The notes beneath the pieces were generated by a model. That model searched no databases. It saw nothing but the letters and a program-made list of their open reading frames with translations, and was not told the DNA's origin. DNA of 64,000 bases from Sorex araneus (Eukaryota; Chordata; Mammalia; Eulipotyphla; Soricidae): positions 398,026,310-398,090,309 of the forward strand of contig NC_073302.1 in NCBI RefSeq assembly GCF_027595985.1, read 5' to 3'. Both the position numbers and the translations under genes were made by a program. Numbering within the stretch: the stretch's first letter is position 1; the number at the start of each line of letters is the position of its first letter. Positions 35,176 through 46,000 of this stretch are shown piece after piece.

Positions 35176-35335
35176 GAGTTTGTCTGGGAGGCGGCCAGGT
35201 TTGATCCCACACTTCACATAGCCCACCAAACAGCACATTGAATAATCCCTGAGCACAGAGTGAGGAGGCCCAAGCATAGCCCAAGCATAGCCCATATGGT
35301 CCAAAACCCCAAATTACCATGCATATACAAGGGAA
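35176..35335 (+). mobile_element. Old SINE, plus strand
   Basis: GGCCAGGTTTGATCCCACAC, AATCCCTGAGCACAGAGTGA. CCCAAGCATAG is tandemly repeated at 35268-35290. Confidence 0.5.
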
Positions 35336-35397
35336 TCAAAACATGTTATGAATCTTTTTCTTTTATGGGGGAAGGGAAGGGAATTTTGCTTTTTATT

Positions 35398-35567
35398 CGT
35401 GGGGGGGGGGGTCCACACCCAGCGATGCACAGGGGTTACTCCTGGTTCATACACTCAGGAATTACTCCTGGTAGTGCTCGGGGGACCATATGGGATGCTG
35501 GGAATCGAACCTGGGTTGGCCCCGTGCAAGGCAAACACCCTACCCGCTGTGCTATCGCTCCGGCCCC
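35398..35567 (-). mobile_element. SINE-A copy with poly-G in place of the usual T-rich junction
   Basis: Minus strand. A 13-bp G run (35400-35411 and neighbours) precedes TCCACACCCAGCGATGCACA. Head CTATCGCTCCGGCCCC intact. Confidence 0.85.
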
Positions 35568-37800
35568 TAAGAAATATAGTTTTAAGAACTGTGAATCTGC
35601 CTTCCTCCTATTTAGTTCTACATGACTAGATTTATATGATGTTCCTGGTGGGTTTGATATCAAACTATGGGTTTGATAATCCAATAGTTCTCTAAAGCTT
35701 TCAAGGATCCAGGGTGTATAAATATTTCCAAACTTGAGAGAGAGATGTCTGCCAAGAACACTACTACTTAGAATGAGGGCCCTATCTAGTTTCATAGACC
35801 TCGAACTTACCTATATTCTATTTTTAATAACCTAAACTACATTGCCATACAATAAATAAACGTGATACAAATTTAGCACTCCAAAATAGAATCAAGACTA
35901 GGGAATATATTCATTCGGGCCATGCTACCATAGCATTAGTTAAATAACTCTTTAGAAAATTTGTAAGTAGGGCCAATGGACCAGATGAGGTACAATATAA
36001 CAAAATATCTACACTCATATACCTACCCCCTGAAACACATACTTTTACATTTAGGCAGAAGTGATGCTCTACCAGGTGAAGCTTTTTTCTCTCAAGTTTG
36101 AAATGCAATTCTTGGTCTTGACTGCCATCTGGTAAATGGAGTTGCCCTCAGATATCCCCCAGATCACAATAAACATGCAACATGTATATATAATAAAAGA
36201 GAACCTTCAATTTTATTATGTGGCATGAAGGATGCAAAATAATGAATTAAAAAGTTGTTTTGAAAATTGTGAAGATATATGTTTTTGTCCACTAATTATT
36301 AACTCTGTTGTATTCTAAACTAAAAAAAATATCAATTTCCCCGATTTTTACATTTTACTAATATGCCACTGTCTCACATACCAGGTGTGGAATGCTTTGG
36401 CTTTATAAGTTTGGGGGCACTGCAGATTTAACAAAGCAGCTAGCACCTGGAAATACATAAAAGCGGGCCTCTATACCCAAGGTGATGAGTGTTACTTAAC
36501 TAGGCCCCCTGGATTTAGGGAATGGCCCCTTGTGGCCCAGAAAAGTAAACTGCAAATGCAGCATCATAGAGTTCAATTTTAGCTCAGATTTCCCTGTGTT
36601 CTCCAGTTCTATCTTCTCTTTTCTCCTCCCAGGCAAGGAACAGCTCAAATCTCGACTATCCTTGTGGGTTTAGGACAATTTTTTTTTAAATATGCACCAT
36701 GCTATTTCTTTATGGATATTAGTAAATGGCATAAAGAGGAAAAAACTGGATTTCTGCTTAAGTATGCATGACATACTTCTAGAGAAGGAATTAGGCCTAA
36801 TTTTTTTTATGTACTTGAGAATTCTCGGGCTGTGATGATATATACTTTAACTGTTACTATCCTTTTCCTGGATGTTGCATTGTGGTCTCACCACAAATTC
36901 TGCAACAGATTTCCTGGGAGGGTGGCAGAAGTCATGGGTAAGTGGTAGAGTCTATGATTGGATGAGTAACCATTAAAGGATTTTTTGGTGGCTAATCAAT
37001 GTTGAATTAATTTAAAAAAAAAACTATGACATGTCTGTAATGTGCTCTTAAGTCAGTTGTTTTCAATTAGGTCAGTTTTTATTATGTAAGAGACAAAGAC
37101 TTTTGTTCCCAGAGACTCTATTATAATTGAGTGTATGGATTTCATCACATTCCTTAGTAGACAGGTGTTTTGTTAAAAATACCTATTTAAAAACATTTTT
37201 CTCATGATGAATTTCTCTGGGCTTTTGTCTGTAGTGTGTGGCTGACATATCTTCCAAATAATGGTTAACAAATGACTGTCATAGTTAATATTTGTTCAAA
37301 AGACAAAGTAACTAAAGTCCTGTTATCCTTGTTCAAACTACGTAAAGTACTAAGTGGAGAATTTCAAAATAAATGTCACTAACATACATGTTATTTTTAG
37401 TAACTTCTTTTTATTACATATTTACAATTACTTGTTCTGTTCCTTTGATAGTCTGGGATCATAGTTCATCTGACATGTATGCCTACTATCTTTTATTAGA
37501 GCAACTTCATGTAATAGAATTTAAAGCATTTGTAGAAATCTACCACATATGTATTCTCTACTATAGGAGGCAGCTAGTTAAATACTTTGGCTACTGAAAG
37601 TTGAAACATGCATGGGGTAACCTTCAAAGTCTGAATTGTCCAGACCTAAGTGACTGTGCATGCCATAAGTTGCTTGTGCATAGATCAGGTACATGTTTCT
37701 TTGAGGCCATGGTTCACACTCACGCACAATTTTTTAAATGACTTTATTTCATCTGTTTGTGCTGTTTTGTCTGGTGATAATTCACATATTTTAAAATGTT
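35568..37800. other. Intergenic, nothing recognised
   Basis: Unique-looking sequence. 36390-36660 is less AT-rich than its surroundings but has no frame or RNA signature I can name. Confidence 0.5.
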
Positions 37801-37802
37801 AC

Positions 37803-38030
37803 CTAGTCCACAGAAGAGCCTGGCAAGCTCCCTGTGGTGTATTCATATGCCAAATACAGTAACAATGATGGGTCTCATTCTCCTGACCCTGAAAGAGCCT
37901 CTAATGCAGCACCATTGGGAAGGATGAATAAAGAGAGGCTGCTAAAATCTCAGGGCGAGGGTGAATGGAGATGTTACTGGGCCCGCTTGAGCAAATCAAC
38001 GATCAATGGGATGGTAGTGATAGTGATAGT
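37803..38030 (+). mobile_element. SINE-B long variant (unit V), 5'-truncated
   Basis: Plus strand: GAGCCTGGCAAGCTCCC, then TATGCCAAATACAGTAACAA, the V-specific GGGTCTCATTCTCCTGACCC stretch, and the tail GAGCAAATCAACGATCAATG with GTAGTGATAGTGATAG. Matches V at 30241-30496. Confidence 0.75.
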
Positions 38031-38122
38031 CACCTAGTCAATCCAAAGTTTTACTGAAACTTAGATATTAGACACACCTTAGTTTATGGAAAACACTCAC
38101 ACAATAACTATTTTTTGTCTCT

Positions 38123-38301
38123 TTTTTTTTTTTTTGGCTTTTTTTGGGTCATACCCAGAGATGCTCAGGGGTTACTCCTGGCTTTACACTCAGGAATTAT
38201 TCCTGGCAGTGCTCAGGGGACCATACAGGATGCTGGGAATTGAACCCAGGTTGGTTGCATGCAAGGCAAATGCCCTACCCGCTGTGCTATCACTCCAGCC
38301 C
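38123..38301 (-). mobile_element. SINE-A copy with 15-bp target duplication
   Basis: Minus strand between CTATTTTTTGTCTCT (38108-38122) and CTACTTTTTGTCTCT (38302-38316), one mismatch. Confidence 0.9.
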
Positions 38302-38374
38302 CTACTTTTTGTCTCTGAAACCTATGTTCTTTTTCCATTAGGAACAGTATTAGATTTAAGATAAATGTATTTGG

Positions 38375-38546
38375 GTCAGGGGAGATTGTATAGTAGGTAA
38401 TTTTTCCAGCATGTGGCTGAAACAGGTTCCATCCCTGACACCACATAATGTCCCCCTGAACACCACCAGCACTGATTAAGCTTTGAGCACTGCAAGGTGT
38501 GGTCCCAAAACAAAACAAAACAAAACAAAACAAAACAAAACAAAAC
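38375..38546 (+). mobile_element. SINE-A-related copy with AAAAC-repeat tail
   Basis: GGGTCAGGGGAGATTGTATA, GGTTCCATCCCTGACACCAC and eight AAAAC units (38507-38546) as tail. Confidence 0.7.
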
Positions 38547-38599
38547 CAACAACTGAAAAAGAGACATCTATGCTTTAGCTCATTTGGGCTTCTACCAAT

Positions 38600-38890
38600 A
38601 TAATTCCATAGATTTGGAAGTGAATCGGCAACCTAACTTTATTTCCCACAGTTCTGAAGGTTGGACATTCAAGGATTAGACTGCCAGAGGTTTAGCTATC
38701 TAGTAAGTACCTGCTTTCAGCTTCAAAGGGCACCTTGTTTCCATGTTACCATGTGATAGAAGGGGCAAGAGATCTAAAGAATCATGGCTATTCAGCAGAA
38801 TTCTGGTGTCATGACCTAAGCAGTTCCCAAGACTCTCAACTTCTAATGCTATCATTTTTGTTGAGGGAGATTTTCAATATTTGAATTTAG
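38600..38890 (+). repeat. Probable old interspersed repeat, family not named
   Basis: TTTCCCACAGTTCTGAAGGT, ATGTGATAGAAGGGGCAAGA and CATGACCTAAGCAGTTCCCA resemble a common mammalian repeat I know by sight but cannot assign with certainty. Confidence 0.45.
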
Positions 38891-39424
38891 GAAAGGGCAT
38901 AAATGTTCAAATGAGAGCACATTAGGTATGTCAAGGTAAGTTAATGTGTGGACCATCATTTTATGCAAATATTCTGAATTTAGTATGTTATTAATGAAAA
39001 TTAAAACAAATTATAAATTTTGTATTTTTTTTACATTAAAAATATTCAATGCAAACTACTGCAGGAGGAGGTCCATCCATGAAAAAATACCACTCCTAGG
39101 TTGGAAACTACAAAGAAGGAAAGAATGAAAAGATCTGATTGCACGGGAAAGAAAATCAAAATGAAAATTTATACTTTCACAAATATGGAAGGTAAGAATT
39201 ATGTATAAATGTATGGCGACTGCTGAAAAGTTTAGGTAAGTAGAATTATTAAATTTCAAAGCCAGGAGGAATGTTAGAAATTCTCGATTTGGATCTCTCT
39301 CTATATAACACAGTTTTTAATTATATTGATGTGACACTTGGACACTTGTTGTTCTTTGGGCAAAACACTTATAGTAGCAATTTAATTTAAGCAAGTTTCT
39401 TATCTATAACCTTGTTTGTTGTTT

Positions 39425-39557
39425 ATTTTTCTTTTTTGGGCCACACCCAGCAGTTCTCATAAATTACTCCTGGCTTTGTGCTTATGATCACTCCGGGGGA
39501 TTTCAGGAGACCATTTGGGGTGCTACAGACTGAAGCCTGGTACTATCTCTCCAGCCC
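39425..39557 (-). mobile_element. Degenerate SINE-A
   Basis: TTTTTTGGGCCACACCCAGC to TACTATCTCTCCAGCCCC on the minus strand, part of the head deleted. Confidence 0.7.
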
Positions 39558-39684
39558 CAAGGTTTTCTTATCTTTAAACCAGCAAGAACAACAATAAACA
39601 GCTCTTGAATATGCATACTTTAATATTGAGAGTGAGGGATAGAGATAGAATACATAAGTACCTCGTACACAGTGTTTCCTTTTA

Positions 39685-39790
39685 GATGTAGGGAAACTGA
39701 GGTATAGAGTGATTCATTAGCTTTGTCAGCTAAGAACACATTTTATAAATGAAAGTAGGATTAGAAACCAGGTTACTAAACTGATTCTGC
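39685..39790 (+). mobile_element. MIR fragment
   Basis: GGGAAACTGAGGTATAGAGT followed by GATTAGAAACCAGGTTACTA, the 3' half of MIR. Confidence 0.65.
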
Positions 39791-40589
39791 AGGAGTAGGA
39801 GCAGCAAACAGAATGACACAATACCTGTGCCAGACACTTAATAAATAAAATGACTTCTCTATAAGCAAAGAACTTATTAGTTGCCTGAAAAGTGATTACA
39901 TCAGCTTCATTATTACATAAATGCAAGCATCACTTGTGTTTGAGACATATAGGACTTTTAAAACCAAAGATGGGGATGGTGGACAAATACAGCTTTCTAA
40001 AAAAGAATCAAAAGGAGCCTTTAAAAACAATCTAGTTTATGTGGGATACTAGAAACCTCAATCTTAGGACAACATTTAAAATTATGTTATATGGGAACGA
40101 GGACCTTCCTACCTTTAAGTAATTATTAAAACTGAAGTATTTGAGTTATTTTTCATATCAGGTTCCAACTTATCAAAAGAAATTTATACTTTTTTTGGAT
40201 TTCTACAAACAGTTTAATTCCTAAGGCATATAAAGAGAATTAGCAGGAGATGAAGAAAACCTCATTATTATGATTTAAAAAGAACAGAGATCTGCTTTCA
40301 AGAAGAAGTAAAATGATAGCATTGCACATTCATTGCTTATTTTCATTATAATGGCTGGAGATTTAAATTTATTTATATATTGGACTATTTTATAAATTAT
40401 TTTTGAGCATTTCTTACATGTTTGATCTTACGTTAATTTTGGTGAATATAATCAGAAACAAAATAAACATGGTTCTTCACATAGTGCTGAGAGAAATTAA
40501 TCCCATCCTTAGGGTGTGAAAAACTCTTGAATCTCACACCTGAATCTTTAATCCTTAGGGATCTTATGGGCAAACTATTTCAGAATAGA

Positions 40590-40745
40590 AGTAATTTGCT
40601 CAGTCTTCCTCAGGTATAAAATAGGAATTATAACAATTCTTTCTCAGTAAGTTTATCCTAAACATTGAATTAGTTTTAGGAGTTCTTGACACAAGTCTTA
40701 GCAAACACAAGAAACTCAGTGAATGTTAACTGTCACTTCAATATA
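40590..40745 (-). mobile_element. MIR, minus strand
   Basis: CTTCCTCAGGTATAAAATAG, then CATTGAATTAGTTTTAGG and CTCAGTGAATGTTAACTGTC, in reverse MIR order. Confidence 0.65.
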
Positions 40746-40962
40746 GCGAAAACAATTTGTCAATTTATAGCAATGCTGTTGTAAATGTAAAGTAAGTATA
40801 TAATTTCATGTAAAATTAAGTGTTTATTATTTTACTAATAAAAATTAGAAAAACATGTGACCTAATAAACATGTTTTCTTGCTGTGCCCTAAACTCAAGA
40901 TAGATTTTGCTCCAAACTTACAACCGTAACTGCCACTTAGCTTACAACCCCCTTCTCTATTT

Positions 40963-40964
40963 TT

Positions 40965-41029
<65 letters not shown>
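40963..41029 (+). repeat. GA dinucleotide microsatellite
   Basis: About 33 GA units with one interruption, roughly 1.9 kb upstream of HGF exon 1. Confidence 0.97.
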
Positions 41030-41030
<1 letters not shown>

Positions 41031-41339
41031 TAAGAGAAAGATTGGTCTCCTCAGTCCTTACATACAAGAATTTAGTTACAGAAAACCCTAGTTTTGTAAA
41101 AAAAAAGATTTCAAATCCGTACTGAGGCATAAGAGATGTCAGTGAGTAACTGGCACAGTTGATGGTCAGTAAAAATTTCCCCAAAAGTATAATGAAACAT
41201 CAAAAGAATACCTGAGCGCAAGGAAAATGATTTTTACATTTCTTTGCTTTGTTTTTTGAGAAGGAGAAACTGGTCTAAAAGAAGTAGTTTTATCTTTAGG
41301 AAAAGATAATATAAAGTGAATTTCTCAAAAGCAGTTTTC

Positions 41340-42819
41340 TTAATCCCTGGTTTCTTGAGCTATTCCACAGCCTTAGGGAACCAGCTGTTCCCCCCCCCCC
41401 CCTTTCTCAGACTGGGGTGGGTGGAGCGAAAGAAGCTGTAAAAACTGAGTGTGAGGGCTGCTCTGGGGAAGGTTTTACTTGTGCTATCACTTCTGTACAA
41501 CTGAACTCTGCTCCAAGTCATTCTATCCACTTTCTCTTCCTCTGCGCATAGAGAAACAGTACCTTATTTATTTGTAGCTAACTCAGAGATAGTGGGGGTA
41601 GGGGTGGGGAGGGCGCGGGGAGGGGTTAATTATCCTCAAAATCCATTTTAACATAAGAAAAGAAACTCCTGTCTTAATTAGAGTATTCACCTTGAGGTGC
41701 AAAAACAAGTCCGCTGAATAAAATGAGTGAGCTGGGCAATGAGCCCCTAAAGATTGAACAGACACGAATTACCCTGAAACCCCATTACCTTCATGACCCC
41801 CCCCCCCCCCATCATCTCTTCATTTAGATGGTGAGGAGCTGGGAGCTGGAAAAAGAGAAGCGATTTTATTTTTCACGGAGTGAGGGAGAATTAGTTTATG
41901 CTGCACTTATATGAGGTGACAGGCAGTAGATAACCCCGGTCTCTTAGACACTCTAAGAGAGCATGATCAGATTTTATCACAATCCCAAATCACACTGGAG
42001 TGTGTTGCTATCGTTCCTCTCCACCACCCCCCCAGCCCCCATTAGTTGTAGTTGAGGAGAGTGGGGAGTTTAGCACAGCTTCTGGGGAAGAAAAAAAGTT
42101 GCTACTCTGAGCCAAGAGGGCAGGGGCAATTTTCCCACCTGATACTGTGGGTGCTTCGGTTTTGCTTGTTTGTTTTCACCCCACCATACCACACCCCTTT
42201 CTTACCTAACCGCTTTCTCTCTGGGGCAGGACCAGCCTGCGCTCTGCTTCCTCACGGGTCTCCCTCCTCCCTCCCAGTCTCGGACACCCCAGGGAACCCG
42301 TGTCAGTGTTTTGAATCCCTAGATTGCTCCAGGCAGTGAAACTAGACAGAGTCAGGAGCAGAGGCACTTTGGACCGCAGGCAGCTCTCTGCTTTCTTCTT
42401 CTGCGGCTTCCCCTTCCTCTTTTCCCAAAGAGATGTGTAAACACATGTATTTTCCTGTTTGAATTGAGCGACTTGGTCCTCTGCCTGTGCCTTGATTTAG
42501 CTATTGGGCTGAGCCTTGCTCCTCCCTTCCCTACTCGGAAAGGAGCCACTGGGATCTGGAGCTCGAGCTTCCAAATTGAGGCTGGCCCCAGGCCAGGTGA
42601 CCTTTTCTTTGTAAGTTTCTTTCCTAATGGGGGGGGGGGGGGAGGAGGGAGGAGAGCTGGGATCAGTTTGGTGGTGTTGGGGGGTGGGGGGCAGGGGAGA
42701 GCGGAGGGGGGGGTGGTGGTGGAAGAGAGTGGAGGGCTGTTGTTAAACAGTTTCTTACCGTAAGAGGGAGTTCAGACCTAGATCTTTCCAGTTAATCACA
42801 CAACAAACTTAGCTCATCG
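41340..42819 (+). promoter_or_regulatory. HGF promoter-proximal region, repeat-free, with C and G homopolymers
   Basis: I see no SINE or LINE sequence here. There are C runs of 13 (41390-41402) and 14 (41797-41810), a 14-nt G run (42629-42642) and a G-rich stretch to 42725. A seven-A run lies at 42091-42097. Being next to exon 1 suggests promoter function. Individual factor sites are not called, because short motifs in 1.5 kb would not be reliable. Confidence 0.55.
42624..42730 (+). promoter_or_regulatory. G-rich tract with G-quadruplex potential about 100-210 bp upstream of exon 1
   Basis: Many runs of three or more G on the plus (coding) strand, including a 14-G homopolymer and several GGGG or longer runs before GGTGGTGGTGG. 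This fits the simple quadruplex rule several times over. Whether one forms is untested. The homopolymer is likely to vary in length and to be error-prone in sequencing. Confidence 0.55.
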
Positions 42820-42829
42820 CAATAAAAAG
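42820..42829 (+). promoter_or_regulatory. TATA-like element of the HGF promoter
   Basis: CAATAAAAAG sits just upstream of the inferred 5'UTR and about 105 nt before the start codon. It is the only TATA-like AT-rich motif close to the leader. A start 25-30 bp downstream would fall near 42850. No CpG-island-like run surrounds it. Confidence 0.5.
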
Positions 42830-42832
42830 CAG

Positions 42833-42928
42833 CTCAGAGCCGACCGGCTCTTTAGGCACTGAGTCGGAACCGGATTCTTTCAGCAGGCATCTTCTCCAGG
42901 GGAATCCGCCAGCAAGTCCAGCAACACC
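42833..42928 (+). other. HGF: HGF exon 1 5'UTR (inferred)
   Basis: About 96 nt between the TATA-like box and the ATG, including CAGAGCCGACCGGCTC and GGCATCTTCTCCAGG, which resemble the human exon 1 leader as I remember it. The transcription start is inferred and could lie anywhere from about 42833 to 42855. No upstream ATG occurs in it. Confidence 0.7.
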
Positions 42929-43016
42929 ATGTGGGTGACCAAACTTCTGCCAGCCCTGCTGCTGCAGCACGTCCTCCTCCATCTCCTCCTGCTCCCCATC
43001 GCCATCCCCTATGCAG
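42929..43016 (+). CDS. HGF: HGF coding exon 1: signal peptide
   Basis: Encodes residues 1-29 plus the first base of codon 30. The frame opens [15 protein letters not shown] and continues as a leucine-rich hydrophobic stretch ending in PIAIPYA, a classical secretory signal peptide. In human HGF the leader is 31 residues and the mature chain starts at a glutamine; codon 32, in exon 2, is Gln here. The ATG lies in CAACACCATGTGG, with A at -3 only if the context is shifted, so the Kozak match is moderate; it is chosen because it begins the signal peptide and matches the family start. The donor is GCAG/GTTAGT. Upstream is a short 5'UTR and a TATA-like box. Apparent ORFs on either strand around it are shadows. 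Confidence 0.97.
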
Positions 43017-46000
43017 GTTAGTTTTCTCTTCTTCACTCTTACTCTTTTCCCTCTCTTGCCTCTTCGCGACAAGCTCTGTTTGCTCTATTGCCAGCATCTT
43101 TTCTTAACTCATAGGAACTCTGTGTGTGTGTGCGTGTGTGTATTAAAAACTTCTTGTGTTTTCACATTCTTTATTGCTTTTTTTTTTCTGTTTGGAAAAG
43201 CACAAGAAATGATAATTCACATCTCCTCGTTTATCTTCCAACCCCCCAGCACCCGGCCCCAGCCGGGCTGCCAGAGCCTAATGGTTGTGGACTAAGGGCT
43301 CTAGGAATGAAGTGCTGACACTGGCTGGGACTTTGCTGCTTAAGACAAGTTTCACGCTGAACAGAGAGGGTCCGTTCTGAAGAGGGAAGGATGATGGTCA
43401 GTAGAGTAGGGTCTAACTTTTTTTTTTTTCCCTGAGGCCAATTTTCCATGACCATCTACTGCCCCACATCACTCAGCATTGAGAGCCGGATTCTGACTTT
43501 ATTTACAGGTTTTTGTTTGGGGAAGGCAGCCAGTACCCTGTGCATAGGCAGATTGTAAAAATGAAAGAGAAATCCTCTCTTCTGAAAGCTCTTTCCTTCT
43601 GAGTATGGATTCCTGCCCTTTGGAAACAGTAGTGCAAGAGACGCAAGGACTGTCTGAATCACGCTGCAGAGCTGCTTCTTTGAGTCGTTGACTACACTCC
43701 TGAATTTCCAGGCTAGGTGAGGGTGCTGTGGGAGTTCACATTGCCTGGAAGTTTAGACATTTCACTTGCCACTTTGGGAAGTTTTCTGTGGTTATCGGGG
43801 TAAGAGGAAACATCTGTATTTGGTGGTATTATCATAGTAGTGGCTGGGATGCCAGTGGGAGAAGGTAGTAAGCAGCATTCCCAGGCACAGGGGAGTAAAA
43901 GAATGGAACAAATGCCCAGATGTTCAGAATGAAACTAATGCCCAGATGGCTAGACATGACCCTCTGGTAATATGGACTGGAGAGTGGTTGTATATTTTGA
44001 GATCAGTTAAATATGAAGTTCAAACTTTCTGACAGAATGCAAAGTTTGCAGTCTTCTTTGCTCAGTGACAAGAAATCTGATACCAACTACCTGGCTTTCT
44101 TCTGTTTTATGAAGTTGCCTTTTGGGAAAGACAATACTGAGTGAGAAGGGTCCATTTGAACATTTTTAGTTAAGATTGCTGAAGAGGTAAAAGGAAGTTG
44201 ATACAGATCAACAATTATTATTGTGCTGGATGTGTTACATTAAAACGGAAACTTCTAAGACATTTTTTGGTTTAAGGAATTTTTGAGCATAGATTGAAAT
44301 CATTCAATGTTTTGAAGATTTCCTAGTTTAAAGATTAAAGTGCCACTGGGGTGAAGTAGAATACTGTTATCTGAAATCATCTGTGTCAATGCAAGGGGAA
44401 CACGGTGTAGAAAACCCAAACAGTAGATCTTCTATAGACAGTGTCTATTTGTTTTTGGCATGCATTATGAAATTTTGGCAGGAGATATACATTTGTAATT
44501 ATATTTCACTTTGGCTAATGTTGAAATGACTGCGTTTCCTGAGTATAGGGAGAATGCAGCCCAAGAGTGTACTGGCAGGGAAGGAAAAGCCAATTGGGAG
44601 TTAGAGAAATGTTGTGATTAATTCTTGAAGTGAATAAAGTTAAAATTGTCATCAGAAAAGGCTCTACCTTTGGTGGCAAATTTATGTGGATACTTTATTT
44701 TTTAACTAAGGCAAATGGAAGACATGGATAGCTCTCTTAAAACATACAAGAAAGGGATTTTATTTTTTATATTATCTAGTACTGACTGTTTAAAGAGTTT
44801 ACTTGTTTTGGTTATACTTTTTGATATATTTGATGAATCTCTGTGTTTGTACACAATGTAAAATAAGATAATATTAGAAAAATAGATGGATATTATAATG
44901 AGATGAAATGAGCTATTTACATTATGGAGATGTAGCACTTAAAACTTTTCTAAGAAATATTCAGTATTCTGAACTTAAGCCAACTTTGTAGGAGTTGGTC
45001 TACATTGTTTACATTCTGTCCACTCCTACCTATACTAAAAAAAAAAAGTTTAAATCTGTTTAACAAAAATAGCATTAATTGAGCACCTAATTTCTAAAAT
45101 CACATAGTTGATATGAGAATGAACAAATAAATAAACCTATATACTAGGATTTGACAAACACATGCTAGGAGCAAGTATTTTAAAAAAGATTTTTTTGGTA
45201 GTAACATGGGCATTATTGAACTCATCTTGCATGAAGACACCAAGGTTAAGGTCCTTAATTATATTTTTTTATCCCTAATTAAGATATATAGCTGAGTGTA
45301 TATATATATATATATATATAATCATCATGATGATATACACACACACATACACTATTTTACCAGAACCAAAAAAATTAACTGTAACTTTACAACTTTTGCC
45401 AAATCCTTTAAGAAAACCACTGCAGTTAGGGATGCTTTAATGCTATGAGAGTTCATTTCTAGCTGAAAGGATTAAACAAAGTTTAACCCGCTATTCAGGT
45501 CAAATACAAAAAGATGAGTAGTACAATTGTCAGAATCAAAGTCAACTAGCTGACCACAAACTGACCAAAGACATAGATTTTAAAAAACAAAGTAAATTAA
45601 AAAAAAACAAGTAATCTTGTAAGGCTGGTGTATGGGGTACAATGAGGGAGAACAGTATAACTTGTGATGGGAAAGGTAGGGCAGAGTAACATGCACACAT
45701 TTGAGGGTCATACTAGAACCTGTGATCTCTATACAGATCACCAAGGGCAACTACTGAAGCTTTTGAGTTGGCAGGATACAAGACTGAATGGGCACTTCAT
45801 TATGTCTCTTTTGGTGTCTGTATGGAAGAAGACATGAAGACAGAGACTGAAAGACTAGACCAGGATTGGTGTTTACAAAAGATAAATATTAAAAAAGTTA
45901 ATTGAATGAAGGAGGGAAATATTAGGAATGAGCCCTAATCTCACACTCAATCTCCTTTGGGTGGCATTTTTTATGTTGCTTCTTATTGTTATGCTTCTCA

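Noticed and set aside
42052..42763. Open frames just upstream of HGF exon 1
   Set aside because: They are low-complexity, G- or C-driven frames over the promoter with no homology I can see. Functional constraint there is better explained by the promoter.
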